Assembly: GCA_023132435.1 (NCBI GenBank)
Contig: JAGLYF010000120.1
Span: forward strand, 1-40,534
Length of the DNA: 40,534 bases
Direction of reading: 5' to 3'
Source: Calditrichia bacterium
GTDB lineage: Bacteria; Calditrichota; Calditrichia; JAJRVZ01
The notes beneath the pieces were generated by a model. That model saw nothing but the letters and a program-made list of their open reading frames with translations. It was not told the DNA's origin and did not search any database. Of this stretch, positions 1 through 8,800 are shown piece after piece. How positions within the stretch are numbered: the stretch's first letter is position 1; every line of letters begins with the position of its first letter. The position numbers and the translations under genes were made by a program.

Positions 1-2
1 TG

Positions 3-1007
3 GAAACCCAGCGATTGCGCAGAGAAGTTCAGGACAAATATGCATTTCATGGCATTATTGGCCAAAGTCCAAAAATGCAGGATGTGTTTGCTCTGTTGGA
101 TAGAGTCATCCCAACAGAAGGTCGTGTCCTTCTCGAGGGAGAGAGTGGAACGGGCAAAGAGTTGATCGCCCGGGTCATTCATTATGGCGGACCGCGCAAA
201 GACGGACATTTTGTGGCAGTGGACTGTGGCGCGCTACCGGCAAATCTTTTGGAAAGCGAACTGTTTGGATATGTCAAAGGCGCATTTACCGGCGCAGCTC
301 AAGATAAAAAAGGACTGTTTGAAGAGGCCGATGGTGGAACGTTGTTTTTGGATGAAATTGCGAATATACCTTCTGAGATACAAGCCAAATTTCTGCGCGT
401 CATCCAGGAGGGAGAGATTCGTCCTCTGGGCTCCACGCAAACGAAAAAAGTAGATGTTCGTATTGTCGCAGCTGCCAGTGAGAATTTACGTGGTCAAGTG
501 AAGAAGAGAAAATTTCGTGAAGATCTGTTTTATCGTTTAAACGTAATAAACGTCACAATTCCACCTCTTAGGGAAAGACGGGAAGATATTGCCATTCTTG
601 CCAATAGTTTTTTAAAGAAACTATCGGAAAAGTATAGTAAAAAAATCCTGGGATTTAAATCAGAGACAATTTCTATTTTTGAAAATTATTCCTGGCCAGG
701 TAATGTCAGAGAGCTGGAGAACATCGTAGAACGTATGATTATCATGGCCGAGCAAAACTTAGAACTTCTTCCTCCAGAATTGCTACCTGCAGAGATTTGC
801 AGCAGTGAATTTGAGCCCGATCTCGTATCCTTGAAAGGTCAGACTTCGCAGGACCTCAAAATCATGAGAGCGGCATATGAAAAAGAGATGCTGCTTAATG
901 CTTTGAAGAAACATAATTGGAATCAATCCTCTGCTGCGAGTGAGTTGGTTGTACATGAAAAGACTGTCCGCAATAAAATGAAGAAGTATCACATCAAAAA
1001 ACCGTAA
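3..1007 (+). CDS. Sigma-54-dependent transcriptional activator (NtrC/AtoC family), 5'-truncated by window edge
   Basis: This is the central and C-terminal part of an enhancer-binding activator of RNA polymerase-sigma-54. The track starts at a TTG (15), but the frame stays open to base 3 and reads ETQRLRREVQ, the usual linker between a receiver and the AAA+ domain, so the true start lies left of the window. Visible parts, numbered from the track start, are Walker A GESGTGKE (about 41-48), the sigma-54 contact loop GAFTGA (about 90), Walker B GGTLFLDE (about 107-114), the FREDLFYRLNV/PPLRERREDI region, and a C-terminal Fis-type HTH (NWNQSSAASELVVHEKTVRNKMKK). Whether the missing N-terminus is a receiver cannot be seen; the linker makes it likely. 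The gene ends before two hairpins. A strong sigma-54 promoter candidate lies at 33472 in this window, but nothing here links the two directly. Confidence 0.94.
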   Translation, partial: ETQRLRREVQDKYAFHGIIGQSPKMQDVFALLDRVIPTEGRVLLEGESGTGKELIARVIHYGGPRKDGHFVAVDCGALPANLLESELFGYVKGAFTGAAQDKKGLFEEADGGTLFLDEIANIPSEIQAKFLRVIQEGEIRPLGSTQTKKVDVRIVAAASENLRGQVKKRKFREDLFYRLNVINVTIPPLRERREDIAILANSFLKKLSEKYSKKILGFKSETISIFENYSWPGNVRELENIVERMIIMAEQNLELLPPELLPAEICSSEFEPDLVSLKGQTSQDLKIMRAAYEKEMLLNALKKHNWNQSSAASELVVHEKTVRNKMKKYHIKKP

Positions 1008-1010
1008 GGA

Positions 1011-1052
1011 ATTCGGACTAATAGCCGACCCGACTCGGCCTTTTATCCGAAT
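1011..1052 (+). terminator. Two-level hairpin after the sigma-54 activator
   Basis: An inner stem GCCGA/TCGGC (1024-1028 with 1035-1039) is followed by CTTTTAT. An outer stem ATTCGGA/TCCGAAT (1011-1017 with 1046-1052) encloses it. The position just after the stop codon fits a terminator, although the T-run is short. Confidence 0.55.
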
Positions 1053-1111
1053 ATTAGAAATATCTCCGTTTTCTAAAACCTTCCATCAAATCGTGTAATT
1101 ACTTTTATAAC

Positions 1112-1158
1112 AGGCGCTTAAGCAGGTTTATGAGCCACTTGGGCGCCTTTTAAATTTT
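1112..1158 (+). terminator. Strong intrinsic terminator
   Basis: AGGCGCTTAAG pairs with CTTGGGCGCCT (11 bp including two G-U pairs) and is followed by TTTAAATTTT. It separates the activator from the SnoaL lipoprotein gene. Confidence 0.7.
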
Positions 1159-1215
1159 CTGGCATCCTTTTTGACTAATTACAAAGCAGACAAGATTAAA
1201 TAATAATAACCCAAA

Positions 1216-1222
1216 AAGGAGG
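1216..1222 (+). promoter_or_regulatory. Strong Shine-Dalgarno of SnoaL lipoprotein gene
   Basis: AAGGAGG lies 9 bases before ATG 1232. It belongs to a 22-base string (1217-1238) that is repeated exactly at 2367-2388. Confidence 0.75.
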
Positions 1223-1231
1223 ATTAAGAAA

Positions 1232-2230
1232 ATGAAAAAAAGAGAATTCGTAGCAATGATTATTTTACTGTTCGTGATCGCCGCTTTGATTGGTTGTTCA
1301 ACAGATTCAACAGTTGGGCCGGAAGAAAAAGACCCAATTGCTGAAAACAAAGCCATGGCCCAACGCTTTTTTGATGAAGTGTGGAACCAGGGGGATTTGG
1401 CTGTATTGGACGAGATCTGTGCTCCCAACTATGTCCTTCACGATGCAGCGCAGAATGTGGACAGTCTTGCAGCTTTAAAACAATACGTGGTTATGCATCG
1501 CACCGCCTTTCCAGATATTCAATTCATTGTTGATGAGCAATTTGCTGAAACGGACAAAGTCGTATCACGATTCACAGCCAGCGGCACACATCAAGCTGAA
1601 CTGATGGGCATCCCGCCGACCAATGCTCAGGCTATATTTACAGGCATCGTGATTTCTCGTATTGAAAATGGAAAGATAGCGGAGGCCTGGATCAACAAGG
1701 ATGATATGGGGTTGCTGCAACAGCTCGGCGTCATTCCTACGATGGGGCGCAGCGACTTCACCTGGGGTGCACCGGCAGAAGTAACCGGCGACCCCAACCC
1801 GGCGGCAAACAAGGTGCTCTTCCAGAAAATGTTTGACGAGGTCTGGAATAAGGTTAACCTTAATGTGGTAGACACGATTTTCGCCACCGGCTATGTCCTC
1901 CGCGATCCCGTTTGGCTTGGAGAGGTACATGGCCCCGAGGCCTTCAAACAATATGTCACTGTGACGTTTACCGGGTTCCCGGATACCCGTTTTACTATTC
2001 TGGACATTATTGCCGAAGGAGACAAGATTGGAGTTCGCTGGACCTGGAGTGGCACACACCAGGGTGACTTCGTGGGCATCCCCCCAACTGGAAAGCAAAT
2101 AATGATTACGGGGATCACAATCCATCGTTTCGCAAATGGCAAATTAGTGGAAAGCTGTTTCAGTTATGATATGCTTGGTATGTTGGGACAACTCGGTATT
2201 GTTCCTCCTCCGGGCGGCCTTATGGAGTAA
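1232..2230 (+). CDS. Lipoprotein with two tandem SnoaL-like (ester cyclase-type) domains
   Basis: The N-terminus is a lipoprotein signal (hydrophobic stretch, lipobox LIGC, Cys about residue 22), so the protein should be membrane anchored outside the cytoplasm. Two copies of a SnoaL/NTF2-like alpha+beta cone domain follow, at about residues 38-170 and 192-325. They share recognisable lines: FFDEVWNQGDL against MFDEVWNKVNL, NYVLHDAA against GYVLRDPV, and SGTHQAELMGIPPT against SGTHQGDFVGIPPT. The family (PF07366-like) includes polyketide cyclases and many proteins of unknown activity, so no substrate is claimed. The start is supported by a strong AAGGAGG (1216-1222). The region from about 1740 on looks richer in GC than the first copy, so the second domain may have had a different history. 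The same leader sequence recurs at 2367. Confidence 0.85.
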   Translation: MKKREFVAMIILLFVIAALIGCSTDSTVGPEEKDPIAENKAMAQRFFDEVWNQGDLAVLDEICAPNYVLHDAAQNVDSLAALKQYVVMHRTAFPDIQFIVDEQFAETDKVVSRFTASGTHQAELMGIPPTNAQAIFTGIVISRIENGKIAEAWINKDDMGLLQQLGVIPTMGRSDFTWGAPAEVTGDPNPAANKVLFQKMFDEVWNKVNLNVVDTIFATGYVLRDPVWLGEVHGPEAFKQYVTVTFTGFPDTRFTILDIIAEGDKIGVRWTWSGTHQGDFVGIPPTGKQIMITGITIHRFANGKLVESCFSYDMLGMLGQLGIVPPPGGLME

Positions 2231-2303
2231 TCTCAGTAGCCCAGGCTTCCGTTGAGGTAAGTCTAAACTTGTTGATGCCAGCTATTGGTGGTTGACTCTT
2301 AAT

Positions 2304-2329
2304 CGCCCTGGGAATCATTTTCCAGGGCG
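2304..2329 (+). terminator. GC-rich hairpin after SnoaL gene
   Basis: CGCCCTGG (2304-2311) pairs exactly with CCAGGGCG (2322-2329) around a short AT-rich loop. There is no T-run after it, so it may be a stabilising or attenuating hairpin rather than a true terminator. Confidence 0.45.
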
Positions 2330-2366
2330 TAATATCTGAGAAAAAATAACGAGATCCATTACCAAG

Positions 2367-2429
2367 AGGAGGATTAAGAAAATGAAAAGAAACTCTTTTT
2401 CACAGATTGACCGTCAAAAAACTGACTAA
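2367..2429 (+). pseudogene. Decayed leader plus 15-codon ORF, relic of a second lipoprotein-type gene
   Basis: The 22 bases spanning the Shine-Dalgarno and start of the SnoaL gene (aggaggattaagaaaatg plus aaaa) recur exactly here. The ATG at 2382 opens MKRNSFSQIDRQKTD and stops at 2427-2429. I read this as the surviving start of a duplicated, since deleted, gene. It could instead be a translated leader peptide, because a perfect inverted repeat (CACAGATTGA 2401-2410 with TCAATCTGTG 2430-2439) overlaps its end. The remaining 2440-2585 shows nothing else I recognise. Confidence 0.45.
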
Positions 2430-2574
2430 TCAATCTGTGTTACATATCGTTTCGTAGATTGATTAGCGAAGCGGTCAAACTGCGTGATTTATGTGAAAAA
2501 AACAAACAAATTTACAATCATAAAAATGCTGACATAGTTAGAACTCAGCCCAAATTTTTAAATTTAATTATAAA

Positions 2575-2580
2575 TGGAGG
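2575..2580 (+). promoter_or_regulatory. Shine-Dalgarno deciding the start at 2586
   Basis: TGGAGG lies 5 bases upstream of ATG 2586. The track's ATG at 2574 overlaps it and has no site of its own. Confidence 0.7.
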
Positions 2581-2585
2581 ATATT

Positions 2586-5111
2586 ATGAAGAATTCAATT
2601 TTTACTTTGTGTCTATTTTTTTACCTAATACTACCCTTATTACTAATTGAAACTCAGTCCGTGTATGCCCAAACTGATATTCCGGCAGGTGATGTAAGCG
2701 GGACATGGACTCAATCAAACTCACCCTACAATATTAACGGGGAGATTACAATACCAGATGGAAAAACATTGACGATAGAACCGGGAGTATTGGTAAGATT
2801 TAACGGTCATTACAAATTTTATGTAAAAGGAACGCTGTTGGCAATAGGAACAGAACAAGATACGATTTTATTTTCAGCGAGTAATATTCAAGAAGGGTGG
2901 CATGGAATAAAGTTGTTGGATATTGCCAGTTTAAATGATAGTACTATTTTTGAATATTGTAAATTTCAATACGGAAAAGCAAATACCGGTAGTGGAAGAT
3001 TGAATAGATGTGGTGGAGCTATCTCTTCAAACTTAAATAAGCTTAGAATTTCACATTGTCTGTTCCAGAATAACATGACTTATTCTACAAGTCGTTCTGA
3101 GAGTGCAGGCGGAGCAATTGCTATTGGTGGAGGAGACCCGATAATTGAATATTGTGAATTTAAAGAGAACGAAAGTGTATATGGTGCAGCAATGGTAATT
3201 GATGGTTACTCAACAGATCCTCTCATCCGCAATAATTATATGCATAATAATAATGGACACGGGACGATTAATATTGGTTGTGGTTCATCTCCAATGGTTA
3301 TAAACAATTTAATAGAACATAATCACACTGATGGACATGGTAATGTGCATTTTGCCGGCAGTGGTGGATTTGCAGAAATAATAAATAACACTATTGTAAA
3401 TAATACATGCGATGGTCAAGGAGGCGCGGTATTTGTGAATCATGGTTTAAAGCCTTTATTTATCAATAACATCATATATGGAAATAAGCCTGCTCAGGTT
3501 AATCTTCTTTCGCCATCAAGCCTTAGCTTTAGTTATTGTTTGATTGAAGGAGGTAAGAGCGGATTTACAGGAGCAACATTTTCCGGGACCTATGAAAATT
3601 GTATAGATTCTGATCCGCAATTTGTAAGCCCAAATGATTTTCATTTACAAAATACTTCTCCTTGCATTGGCGCTGGAGTATCTTCTTATGCTGGCAACAA
3701 TACCCCGGATAATGATTTTGAAAACGGTACCAGACCCAATCCTGGCGGCTCAAGTCCAGATATAGGAGCATTTGAAAGTAAATTCGGAAGTCCGTTAACA
3801 AGGATTGTAGAGGACGAGATCACGAGTTCTTCGCTGGAGGGTAACCCGATGGGTGATCCTGCAACAAGAAAAATGATGATTTACCTTCCGCCGAGCTATG
3901 ACCAGGGTGGAAATTTCCCCGTAGTCTATCTCCTGCATGGCACTCCCGTTGGTGAAACGGCATATCTTATAGAGGAAAACTGGTTGGATTGGGTGGGTGT
4001 GCTATTTAGCGAGGGACCAGATTTCCCGGAAAATGGCTTCGAAGGTATGCTTGACGATTTAATCGCTGAAGGCAAGATGGAAGAGATGATCATTGTGATG
4101 CCTGATGCCAGTTGTAAGTATATAGCCAGTTTTTACACGAATTCACTCCTCAATGGCAATTACGAAGATTATATTGCCTATGACCTGGTCAGCTACATTG
4201 ATAGCCATTACCGCACCATTCCCAATCGAGATAATCGTGCCATTGTAGGACATTGTCAGGGTGGCTATGGTGCAATGAAATTGGCGATGAAGCACCCGGA
4301 TGTGTTCGCCGCAGTTGCCAGTCACAGTGCACCTTTGATGCTGGAAGTTTTCAAAGCCGCCGTGCCAATGGTAATCGCAGAAAATCCCGATGGCATGATA
4401 GGTCCACACCCTGAGAGACCTTTCACGAGTATGTTCTACGCTATGTGCGCCGCTTGGTCACCTAACTTGAGTAATCCACCATTCTTCGTTGACCTGCTCT
4501 TTGAATATCCATCCGAGACAATTATTGATTCGGTCTGGAATAAATGGCTGGAGCATGATCCCTTTACTATGCTCACTACATACGGTGCTAATTTAGCATC
4601 GTTACGAGGTGTATATTTCGATTGCGGAGATCAGGACGAGTTCCAATTTAATCTCCTTATAGATCCATTTCATCAAGCTCTTGCTGCTGCCGGCATCGGA
4701 CATGAATACGAAATCTTCGCTGGTGGCACACACTGTAACAAACTTTATTCAAGGCTTGCACTTTCGCTGTCGTTCATTTCGGATGCCCTGGTGACGGGTG
4801 TAGAGCAGAAAGATAAAGCGGAGGTGCCATTGGCATTTTCACTTTCTCAGAATTATCCCAATCCGTTTAATCCTACAACCAGTATCAGCTTTGTCCTTCC
4901 CAAAATGGCCTATGTCACTCTTGAAATCTACAACCTCCTGGGCCAGAGCGTAAGAACCCTGGGGGAGGATGTTAAGGAGGCCGGTTCGCATTCAGTGCTC
5001 TGGGATGGGAGAGACGCCACCGGTCGAGACGTAGCCAGCGGCCTGTATCTGTATTGTCTGGAGGTGGAAGGACAGTACGTGCAGATAAGAAAGATGGTGT
5101 TGCTCCGGTAG
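2586..5111 (+). CDS. Secreted beta-helix / alpha-beta-hydrolase esterase fusion with type IX sorting domain
   Basis: The start at ATG 2586 (MKNSIFTLC) is preferred over 2574 because TGGAGG (2575-2580) then sits 5 bases upstream. A signal peptide runs to about VYA|QTD. Residues about 30-395 form a right-handed parallel beta-helix with Asn/Gly-rich PbH1-like repeats (IRNNYMHNNN, INNTIVNNT). Residues about 405-735 are a putative esterase (esterase D / PF00756 type): YLPPSYDQGGNFPVVYLLHG, nucleophile elbow GHCQGG, acid-bearing FDCGDQDEF, and His in GGTHCNK. The nucleophile position is Cys557 (TGT 4254-4256), not the usual Ser. Residues about 745-842 are a Por/type IX sorting domain (LSQNYPNPFNPTTSISF, YNLLGQSVRTL, DGRDATGRDVASGLY), so export to the cell surface or medium by the type IX system is expected. 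The substrate is unknown; beta-helix plus esterase suggests a polysaccharide ester. Confidence 0.85.
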   Translation: MKNSIFTLCLFFYLILPLLLIETQSVYAQTDIPAGDVSGTWTQSNSPYNINGEITIPDGKTLTIEPGVLVRFNGHYKFYVKGTLLAIGTEQDTILFSASNIQEGWHGIKLLDIASLNDSTIFEYCKFQYGKANTGSGRLNRCGGAISSNLNKLRISHCLFQNNMTYSTSRSESAGGAIAIGGGDPIIEYCEFKENESVYGAAMVIDGYSTDPLIRNNYMHNNNGHGTINIGCGSSPMVINNLIEHNHTDGHGNVHFAGSGGFAEIINNTIVNNTCDGQGGAVFVNHGLKPLFINNIIYGNKPAQVNLLSPSSLSFSYCLIEGGKSGFTGATFSGTYENCIDSDPQFVSPNDFHLQNTSPCIGAGVSSYAGNNTPDNDFENGTRPNPGGSSPDIGAFESKFGSPLTRIVEDEITSSSLEGNPMGDPATRKMMIYLPPSYDQGGNFPVVYLLHGTPVGETAYLIEENWLDWVGVLFSEGPDFPENGFEGMLDDLIAEGKMEEMIIVMPDASCKYIASFYTNSLLNGNYEDYIAYDLVSYIDSHYRTIPNRDNRAIVGHCQGGYGAMKLAMKHPDVFAAVASHSAPLMLEVFKAAVPMVIAENPDGMIGPHPERPFTSMFYAMCAAWSPNLSNPPFFVDLLFEYPSETIIDSVWNKWLEHDPFTMLTTYGANLASLRGVYFDCGDQDEFQFNLLIDPFHQALAAAGIGHEYEIFAGGTHCNKLYSRLALSLSFISDALVTGVEQKDKAEVPLAFSLSQNYPNPFNPTTSISFVLPKMAYVTLEIYNLLGQSVRTLGEDVKEAGSHSVLWDGRDATGRDVASGLYLYCLEVEGQYVQIRKMVLLR

Positions 5112-5227
5112 TCAGGCAGCATGCGGGTTTTCCTGGGGTAAGGGAACCGGACAGATTATTCGAGAGATTTTCACTCAAATAATGTGGGTCGCCATAGCAG
5201 GAATCCGTAAAAAAAGTGGAAGATGAC

Positions 5228-5278
5228 CAGGCACATCTGTGAGGTTCAGCCCAAGATGTGCCTGATTCTTATCTTTTT
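5228..5278. terminator. Terminator between convergent esterase gene and TonB-receptor relic
   Basis: CAGGCACATCT (5228-5238) pairs perfectly over 11 bp with AGATGTGCCTG (5254-5264), followed by attcttatcttttt on the plus strand. It lies between convergent genes and could serve both. Confidence 0.65.
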
Positions 5279-5529
5279 CAGTATCGCATAATTTCGAACG
5301 GAACGTTCAACTTGAATATCACATTACGTCCTGGACTAAGAGCATATCCCTTGTAGGTGTCAAGAAAATCTCGATAGTCTTCGTCCAGCAAGTTCTTTAC
5401 TGCCAGGTTGAAACTGATAAGCTGTCCTGCCATCGGGAAGTCGCAGCCGAGTCCCAGCTCAAGCAGCGTATAGGCGTCCGTTGAGGCCACTCCGAAATTG
5501 GGGTTCATGTCGAACTGCGTTTCGGGATA
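5278..5529 (-). pseudogene. C-terminal relic of a TonB-dependent outer-membrane receptor
   Basis: About 80 codons on the minus strand read like the last strands of a TonB-dependent receptor barrel: YPETQFDMNPNFG, NLAVKNLLDEDYRDFLDTYKG, LSPGRNVIFKLNVPF, then a stop at 5278. The family is normally 600-1000 residues, with a plug domain and TonB box that are absent. The ATG at 5508 in the track falls inside the homologous stretch. The frame stays open a little further upstream, then runs into AT-rich sequence with no similarity I recognise, ending at an in-frame TGA near 5565. I infer deletion of the 5' 90% of the gene. The exact break point is uncertain. Confidence 0.72.
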
Positions 5530-5893
5530 ATGATTATTTTTACTTTGTTTCTTATTAGTTGTTCAAATGATGATAGCAATCCTATAACACCACTAAATAA
5601 AATATTTTTACGTATTTTTGACATTTTTTTAAATATTATGATATATTTTACTTTTAAAGATGTTAACTTCAAGAATCTTACTTTCAATTTTATGTAGCCT
5701 GAGTAATTCACCACTGATTACACAGATTGCACAGAAATATTGGAAAAACAGTGGATTAGATAAAAAATTATGAAAATATTTTTTATTTTAAATAGAATCT
5801 CAGTTAATTCAATAACTAATTTAGTAATAACAAGTTATAATCAGTGTAATCTGTGAAATCTGTGGTTTATGAATAGATCAGGGTAGTAAATAT
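5530..5893. other. AT-rich intergenic region with a diverged inverted repeat
   Basis: No gene is seen. The stretch after the receptor relic is very AT-rich. It holds an inverted repeat pair at 5711-5734 and 5842-5865 and ends in the short leader of the AGPS-GlpD gene. Confidence 0.5.
5711..5865. repeat. Inverted repeat pair of the CACAGATT type
   Basis: ccactgattacacagattgc (5711 onward, 24 bases) matches the reverse complement of 5842-5865 at 20 of 24 positions by hand alignment. Each arm is itself built from the CACAGATT unit. Similar strings are scattered through intergenic DNA of many bacteria. No transposase or target duplication is visible. Confidence 0.55.
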
Positions 5894-8800
5894 TTGAATG
5901 AAAAAAAAGTAAACTGGTGGGGATGGGGAGATCCTAAAAAAAGCTATGATTTGTCCTCACGTCCTTTTTTCTGGACTCATTTAAAATCCCGGCTTAATAT
6001 TCCTGATAAACCATTTTTTTTCGCACCAAAATATGATGAAATTGATATACCGGACTGCCGATTATCTTCTATATTATTTAATCAACTTAAAAACTTCTTG
6101 AGTGAATCTCAGGTTTCAGTTTCAAATCTAGATCGAATATCTCATACCTACGGCAAAAGTTATCATGACCTGATTCGAATTCGCCACAAATTATTTCCCA
6201 ATACCCCTGATGCAGTTCTTTTTCCTGAAAGTGAAGAACAAGTTGAGAAAATTATAAAATGGGCTAAAGAAAACAAGATCGCTGTTGTACCCTGGGGTGG
6301 AGGAACAAGCGTTGTAGGCGGTGTTGAAACTGTGCATGAACCTTATCACAACGGACTAATTGTGTTAGACATGAATCGCATGAATCGTGTCCTGCATATC
6401 GATAAATCTTCTCTTGTAGCTGATGTTGAGGCTGGTATATTCGGCCCTGAACTGGAAATTAAACTTCAAGAGAATGGTCTCACCCTTGCGCACTATCCCG
6501 AATCATTTGAATTTTCAACTTTAGGCGGGTGGATTGCTGCCAGTTCAGCAGGACAGCAATCGACATTATATGGAAAAATCGAAGATATGATTGAAAGCCT
6601 GCGAATGGTTACACCATCCGGTATAGTTCGCACTCCTTCTCATCCTTCTGCTGCTACCGGACCAGATCAAAAACATCTACTATGCGGTTCGGAAGGAATA
6701 TTAGGTGTTATCACACAAGCCAGGATCAGACTCAAGATCATCCCACAACAAAAACTTTACACTGCTTACTTAATAGATACATTTGACGGCGGAATTGAAA
6801 TTTGTCGCCGGATTATACAATCCGGATTAAAGCCGGCAACTGTTCGTTTATCGGATGAAGAAGAAACTGATTTTATTTTTTCATTACGGGCACAAAAAGC
6901 AAATAAATGGAAAAGTTGGATTCAGCATGTATCATTGGAAATTGTTCGAAAGCGCGGTTTTTTACCCGGCAGACGCTCATTTATATTGCTTGGATTAGAG
7001 GGAGATAAAGAAGAAATAAAATACCAAAGGAAGAAAATTAACAAAATTCTAATGGATTTCAAAACCTTTGGTCTCGGTGAAGATACCGCCCAAACCTGGT
7101 ACCGTCACCGTTTCGAGAGTCCATACTTGCGGGATGTTTTATTAGATTATGATATATTGGTGGATACACTGGAAACTTCTACTGAATGGAACAATGTAAA
7201 ACATCTCTATAGTACCGTTAGAAATACTATTCTAACTACATTTCATAAATTAAAAATCAAAGGCGTCGTCACGGCGCATTTATCCCATCTTTACCCAACA
7301 GGTTGTTCTCTTTATTTCATATTAATAGCCATGCCAGTTGTCGGGAAAGAACTTGAAACATGGAAAGACTTGAAAACAGCTGCCTCTAATGCAATAATTA
7401 AAGCCGGCGGTAGTATCAGTCATCACCATGGTGTTGGGTTGGATCATCGTGCTTGGATAAAGCAGGATATTGGTGATACATCCGTGGAGTTGTTACGAAA
7501 TTTAAAAAAACAAGTCGATCCTCAGAATATTTTAAATCCAAAAAAATTATTACCCGATTCAAACCTGAAAGTTGATACATTTTTAGAAAAACAGGCAAGT
7601 GCTGAGGAAAGCCTGTCTTTCTCACCTGCTGTGCGGGAAGAAAATATAAAAAAATTGCAAACCGAACAGTATGATATTCTTGTAATTGGTGGAGGGATAA
7701 CGGGAGCCGGAATCATTAGGGATGCTGTGTTTCGTGGATATCGAACAGCATTGATTGAGAAAAATGACTTTGCATCCGGTACCAGCAGTAAATCATCCAA
7801 GATGATTCATGGTGGATTTCGCTACCTGAAAAATCTTGAAATTGGTCTTGTTCATGAGGCCTTGCAGGAAAGAAAAAATTTGATGGAACTTGCTCCCCAT
7901 CTGGTCCACCCTATGCAATGTTTATTACCAATCTATGAAGATGCTCCTAATCCGCCATGGATGGTTAAACTTGGCATGATGTTGTACGATGGTTTGTCAG
8001 GCACTAAAAGTATTGGTGCACACAAAATGATTTCTGTTGATAAAATCCACAAACTGGAGCCTATCTTACGGCGTAAGGGACTGAAAAAAGTCGGACTTTA
8101 TTATGACAGCTGGGCAGATGATTTCAGATTAGTAATGTCAACCATCCAATCAGCGGCACAGAAAGATGGGGTTATAGCTAATTACGTAAAAGCTGTCGAT
8201 ATATTCAGAGAAAATGGCAATGTGGCAGGTATTATGGCCCAGGATACAATAACCGGTAACATATTCCCCATTCGAAGTCGCGTTATAACCAATGCCACCG
8301 GTCCCTGGTCTGATGAACTAAGAAATGCATTATTTAAAGATAAGCAGCGCTATATTCGCACCACTAAAGGAATTCACCTGCTTATACACCGGGAACATCT
8401 GCCTGTAAATAATACCGTAGTCCTTTTATCTATTGAAGACCAACGCCCTATCTATGCTATTCCATGGCGAAAATTTGTCCTTATTGGTACCACTGACACT
8501 GATTATGATAGCGATTTGGACCGTGTACAAACCGAAAAAAGTGATGTGGATTACCTTCTCTCATCAATTAATTTTTATTTCCCATATGCTAATCTTAGTG
8601 AAGATAAAATCATCTCTACTTTTACAGGATTGCGTCCTCTGGTTTATGAAGAACAGAAATCAGCATCGGCCGTCACTCGTGAATACCAGATTTTTGAAAA
8701 GCCCACAAACTTCTTTACAATAATAGGTGGGAAACTTACAACGTATCGTACTATGGCAGAAGAAATGGTAAATCAAATGGGTAAGGTTTTGAAAACATCT

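Noticed and set aside
1160-1175. Second sigma-54-like site TGGCATCCTTTTTGAC upstream of the SnoaL gene
   Set aside because: The invariant GC of the -12 element is GA here, which normally abolishes function. Kept out of the feature list.
1565-2125. 186-residue minus-strand ORF opposite the SnoaL gene
   Set aside because: Shadow of the strongly supported lipoprotein gene; its translation shows no domain.
5505-5714. 69-residue minus-strand ORF upstream of the TonB-receptor relic
   Set aside because: AT-rich, low-complexity translation with no family pattern, out of frame with the relic; treated as chance.
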